A stretch of 64,000 nucleotides of DNA from Luzula sylvatica (taxonomy: Eukaryota > Streptophyta > Magnoliopsida > Poales > Juncaceae), in NCBI GenBank assembly GCA_946800325.1, contig CAMPEJ010000010.1, positions 62,001 through 126,000 of the forward strand, given 5' to 3'. The notes beneath the pieces are model-generated. The model saw only the letters and a program-made list of their open reading frames with translations, was not told the origin of the DNA and ran no database searches. Positions 61,035 through 64,000 of the stretch are shown here, one piece after another. The position numbers were made by a program, and so were the translations under genes. Numbering within the stretch: position 1 is the first letter of the stretch; each line of letters begins with the position of its first letter.

Positions 61035-63106
61035 TGGAGGAGTTCAAATAACGTGTTTTTAGATCATTTGTATCGTATCTTTTACTACATAACTTTTCAC
61101 CAAATTTTACAAACACTAAGAAAGTTTGTTTTTCGATTCAAAACAAGATGTTAACGCTTTGAGTAGTTCAAATAACCTGTTTTTAGATTATTTGTATCGT
61201 ATCTTTTACTACATAACTATTCACCAAATTTCACAAACACTAAGAAAGTTTGTTTTCCGATTCAAAACAAGATTTTAACGCTTGGAGGAGTTCAAATAAC
61301 GGGTTTTCAGATCATTTGTATCGTATCTTTTACTACATAACTTTTCACCAAATTTCACAAACACTAAGAAAGTTTGTTTTCCGATTCAAAACAAGATTTT
61401 AACGCTTTGAGGAGTTCAAATAACGGGTTTTTAGATCATTTGTATCTTTTACTACATAACTTTTCACCAAATTTCACAAACACTAAGAAAGTTTGTTTTT
61501 CGATTCAAAACAAGATTTTAACGCTTTGAGGAGTTCAAATAACGTGTTTTTAGATCATTTGTATCATATCTTTTAGTACATAACTTTTCACCAAATTTTA
61601 CAATCACTAAGAAAGTTTGTTTTTTGATTCAAAACAAGATTTTATCACTTTGAGGAGTTCAAATAACGTGTTGTTAGATCATTTGTATCGTATCTTTTAC
61701 TATATAACTTTTCACCAAATTTCACAAACACTAAGAAATTTGTTTTTCGATTCAAAACAAGATTTTAACGCATTGAGGAGTTCAAATAACGTGTTTTTAG
61801 ATCATTTGTATCGTATCTTTTACTATATAACTTTTCACCAAATTTCACAAATACTAAGAAAGTTTGTTTTTCGATTTCAAACAAGATTTTAACGCTTTGA
61901 GGAGTTCAAATAATGTGTTTTTAGATCATTTGTATCGTATCTTTTACAACATAACTTTTCACCAAATTTCACAAACACTGAGAAAGTTTGTTTTTCGATT
62001 CAAAACAATATTTAACTCTTTGAAGAGTTCAAATAACGTGTTTTTAGATCATTTGTATCGTATCTTTTACAACATAACTTTTCACCAAATTTCACAAACA
62101 CTGAGAAAGTTTGTTTTTCGATTCAAAACAAGATTTTAACTCTTTGAGGAGTTCAAATAACTTGTTTTTAGATCATTTGTATCGTATCTTTTACTACATA
62201 ACTTTTCACCAAATTTTACAAACACTAAGAAAGTATGTTTTTCGATTTTAAAACAAGATTTTAACGCTTTGAGGAGTTCAAATAACGTGTTTTTATATCA
62301 TTTGTATCGTATCTTTTAGTACATAACTTTTCACCAAATTTTACAATCACTAAGAAAGTTTGTTTTTCGATTCAAAACAAGATTTTAACGCTTTGAGTAG
62401 TTCAAATAACCTGTTTTTAGATCATTTGTATCGTATCTTTTACTACATAACTTTTCACCAAATTTCACAAACACTAAGAAAGTTTGTTTTTCGATTCAAA
62501 ACAAGATTTTATCGCTTTGAGGAGCTCAAATAACGGGTTTTTAGATCATTTGTATCGTATCTTTTACTACATAACTTTTCACCAAATTTCACAAACACTA
62601 AGAAAGTTTGTTTTTCGATTTCAAAACAAGATTTTAACGCTTGGAGGAGTTCAAATAACGTGTTTTTAGATCATTTGTATCGTATCTTTTACTACATAAC
62701 TTTTCACCAAATTTTACAAACACTAAGAAAGTTTGTTTTTCGATTCAAAACAAGATGTTAACGCTTTGAGTAGTTCAAATAACCTGTTTTTAGATCATTT
62801 GTATCGTATCTTTTACTACATAACTTTTCACCAAATTTCACAAACACTAAGAAAGTTTGTTTTCCGATTCAAAACAAGATTTTAACGCTTGGAGGAGTTC
62901 AAATAACGGGTTTTTAGATCATTTGTATCGTATCTTTTACTACATAACTTTTCACCAAATTTCACAAACACTAAGAAAGTTTGTTTTCCGATTCAAAACA
63001 AGATTTTAACGCTTTGAGGAGTTCAAATAACGGGTTTTTAGATCATTTGTATCTTTTACTACATAACTTTTCACCAAATATCACAAACACTAAGAAAGTA
63101 TGTTTT
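61035..63106 (+). repeat. E-like satellite string inside segment H
   Basis: Follows the HOR E order: GCTTGGAGG, GATGTTAACG, AACCTG with AGATTATTTG (about 61188), TTTTCCG with AACGGG, the GTATC-deleted monomer (about 61440), the marker dimer (61617), AATGTG, CAATATTTAACTC, CGATTTTAAAACAAG, TATATCATTTG, ACAATCAC with AACCTG, GGAGCTC with AACGGG, GCTTGGAGG and GATGTTAACG. A 1-bp loss near 62010 (CAATATTTAAC instead of CAATATTTTAAC) makes that monomer 123 bp and opens a spurious 91-codon frame at 61864-62139. No gene seen. Confidence 0.82.
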
Positions 63107-64000
63107 TCGATTCAAAACAAGATTTTAACGCTTTGAGGAGTTCAAATAACGGGTTTTTAGATCATTTGTATCGTATCTTTTACTACATAACTTTTCACCA
63201 AATTTCACAAACACTAAGAAAGTTTGTTTTTCGATTCAAAACAAGATTTTAACGCTTTGAGGAGTTCAAATAACGTGTTTTTAGATCATTTGTATCATAT
63301 CTTTTAGTACATAACTTTTCACCAAATTTTACAATCACTAAGAAAGTTTGTTTTTCGATTCAAAACAAGATTTTATCGCTTTGAGGAGTTCAAATAACGT
63401 GTTGTTAGATCATTTGTATCGTATCTTTTACTATATAACTTTTCACCAAATTTCACAAACACTAAGAAATTTGTTTTTCGATTCAAAACAAGATTTTAAC
63501 GCATTGAGGAGTTCAAATAACGTGTTTTTAGATCATTTGTATCGTATCTTTTACTATATAACTTTTAACCAAATTTCACAAATACTAAGAAAGTTTGTTT
63601 TTCGATTTCAAACAAGATTTTAACGCTTCGAGGAGTTCAAATAATGTGTTTTTAGATCATTTGTATCGTATCTTTTACAACATAACTTTTCACCAAATTT
63701 CACAAACACTGAGAAAGTTTGTTTTTCGATTCAAAACAAGATTTTAACTCTTTGAGGAGTTCAAATAACGTGTTTTTAGATCATTTGTATCGTATCTTTT
63801 ACTACATAACTTTTCACCTAATTTTACAAACACTTAGAAAGTTTGTTTTTCAATTCAAAACAAGATTTTAACGCTTTGAGTAGTTCAAATAACCTGTTTT
63901 TGGATCATTTGTATCGTATCTTTTACTACATAACTTTTCACCAAATTTCAAAAACACTAAGAAAGTTTGTTTTTCGATTTCAAAACAAGATTTTAACGCT
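63107..64000 (+). repeat. Segment H, copy 2 (cut by window end)
   Basis: Partner of 60141-61034, still matching when the window ends, so the 2966-bp repeat continues to the right. The left boundary is a hybrid monomer: AAATATCAC with AAAGTATG (as near 41793 and 45505) joined to the AACGGG half of the segment H monomer. No gene seen. Confidence 0.85.

Larger units (their letters stand above)
1..64000 (+). repeat. Satellite DNA array, ~124-bp monomer, fills the window
   Basis: A head-to-tail array of a ~124-bp monomer with no interruption seen. Conserved blocks recur in every copy: ACAAACACTAAGAAAG, TTCAAAACAAGATTTTAACG, GAGGAGTTCAAATAAC, TTTTTAGATCATTTGTAT and ATAACTTTTCACCAAATTT. Taking ACAAACAC as the start, the first monomers begin at 1, 125, 249, 373, 496, 620, 744, 868, 992, 1116 and 1240. 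All copies have the same orientation. G+C is about 30% (37 of 124 in the first monomer). Each monomer normally carries one GATC, so a GATC-cutting enzyme should give a ~124-bp ladder. The only length changes seen are small indels of 1 to 17 bp and whole-monomer gains or losses. Long homogenised satellite of this kind is typical of centromeric or pericentromeric heterochromatin. I cannot name the family or species. There are no genes in any stretch, and the array runs past both window ends. Confidence 0.98.

Noticed and set aside
1..64000. CRISPR array
   Set aside because: The repeat is a continuous 124-bp unit with no unique spacers, and nearly every base is repeated.
1..64000. Transposon or retrotransposon insertion within the array
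   Set aside because: Reading through the window, monomer phase is continuous except for small indels. I saw no LTR, terminal inverted repeat, target-site duplication or non-satellite stretch.
1..64000. Yeast-type origin consensus in TTTTATATCATTT or similar A+T-rich pieces
   Set aside because: The best pieces have two mismatches to the 11-base consensus, and chance matches are expected at 70% A+T.
1..64000. rRNA, tRNA or other structured RNA genes
   Set aside because: No conserved RNA-gene motifs or unique sequence are present. The short dyads belong to the satellite monomer itself.

Overview
The whole 64,000-base window is one uninterrupted head-to-tail satellite DNA array. The basic unit is a monomer of about 124 bp (about 30% G+C, counted on the first monomer). 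It runs on one strand from the first base to the last, roughly 516 copies in all. I see no gene, RNA gene, transposon, CRISPR array, inversion or unique-sequence island, and both ends of the window lie inside the array. The sequence points to eukaryotic heterochromatin, centromeric or pericentromeric. A flowering plant is my best guess: the monomer is A+T-rich, carries a CAAAA motif often seen in plant satellites, and shows a CpG-decay variant pattern expected of methylated DNA. An animal source is not excluded, and I do not recognise the satellite family by name.

Monomers fall into about a dozen recognisable variants. They differ at a few diagnostic sites (ttCCGatt or ttTCGatt; aacGGG, aacGTG, aaTGTG, aacATG, aacCTG or aacTTG; CTAC, AGTAC, CAAC or CTAT before 'ataac') and by small indels giving lengths of 109, 119, 122, 123, 124, 125 and 126 bp. 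Fixed strings of variants form higher-order repeats (HORs), themselves tandemly or segmentally duplicated. From left to right: 1-2039 mixed monomers; 2040-7256 three tandem copies of a 14-monomer, 1739-bp HOR (A); 7257-13254 mosaic; 13255-19460 two copies of a 25-monomer, 3103-bp unit (B); 17811-22528 two copies of a 19-monomer, 2359-bp unit (C) overlapping B; 20170-30189 a segment repeated at a 5214-bp offset (D); 30190-36127 mosaic; 36128-42559 four tandem copies of a 13-monomer, 1608-bp HOR (E); 39709-46940 a segment repeated at a 3711-bp offset; 45930-50135 two copies of a 17-monomer, 2103-bp HOR (F); 50101-58409 a segment repeated at offsets of 4590 and 4839 bp (G), with a two-monomer deletion in the left copy; 58410-60140 mosaic with private deletions; 60141-64000 a 2966-bp-offset repeat (H) cut by the window end.

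Open reading frames of 61-94 codons recur throughout but are by-products of the repeat. They open at TTG, lack ATG, and stay open only where a 1-bp deletion makes a monomer 123 bp (41 codons) or a T-to-G change removes a TGA. The real interest is structural: nested, overlapping duplications of different ages, hybrid monomers at the breakpoints, a marker deletion that splits the array into left and right halves, CpG-biased variation, and overlapping dyad symmetries at the monomer boundary. All coordinates and comparisons were made by eye; breakpoints are good to a few bases where a diagnostic site lies close, otherwise to tens of bases. I found no evidence of a new protein-coding or defence system here.
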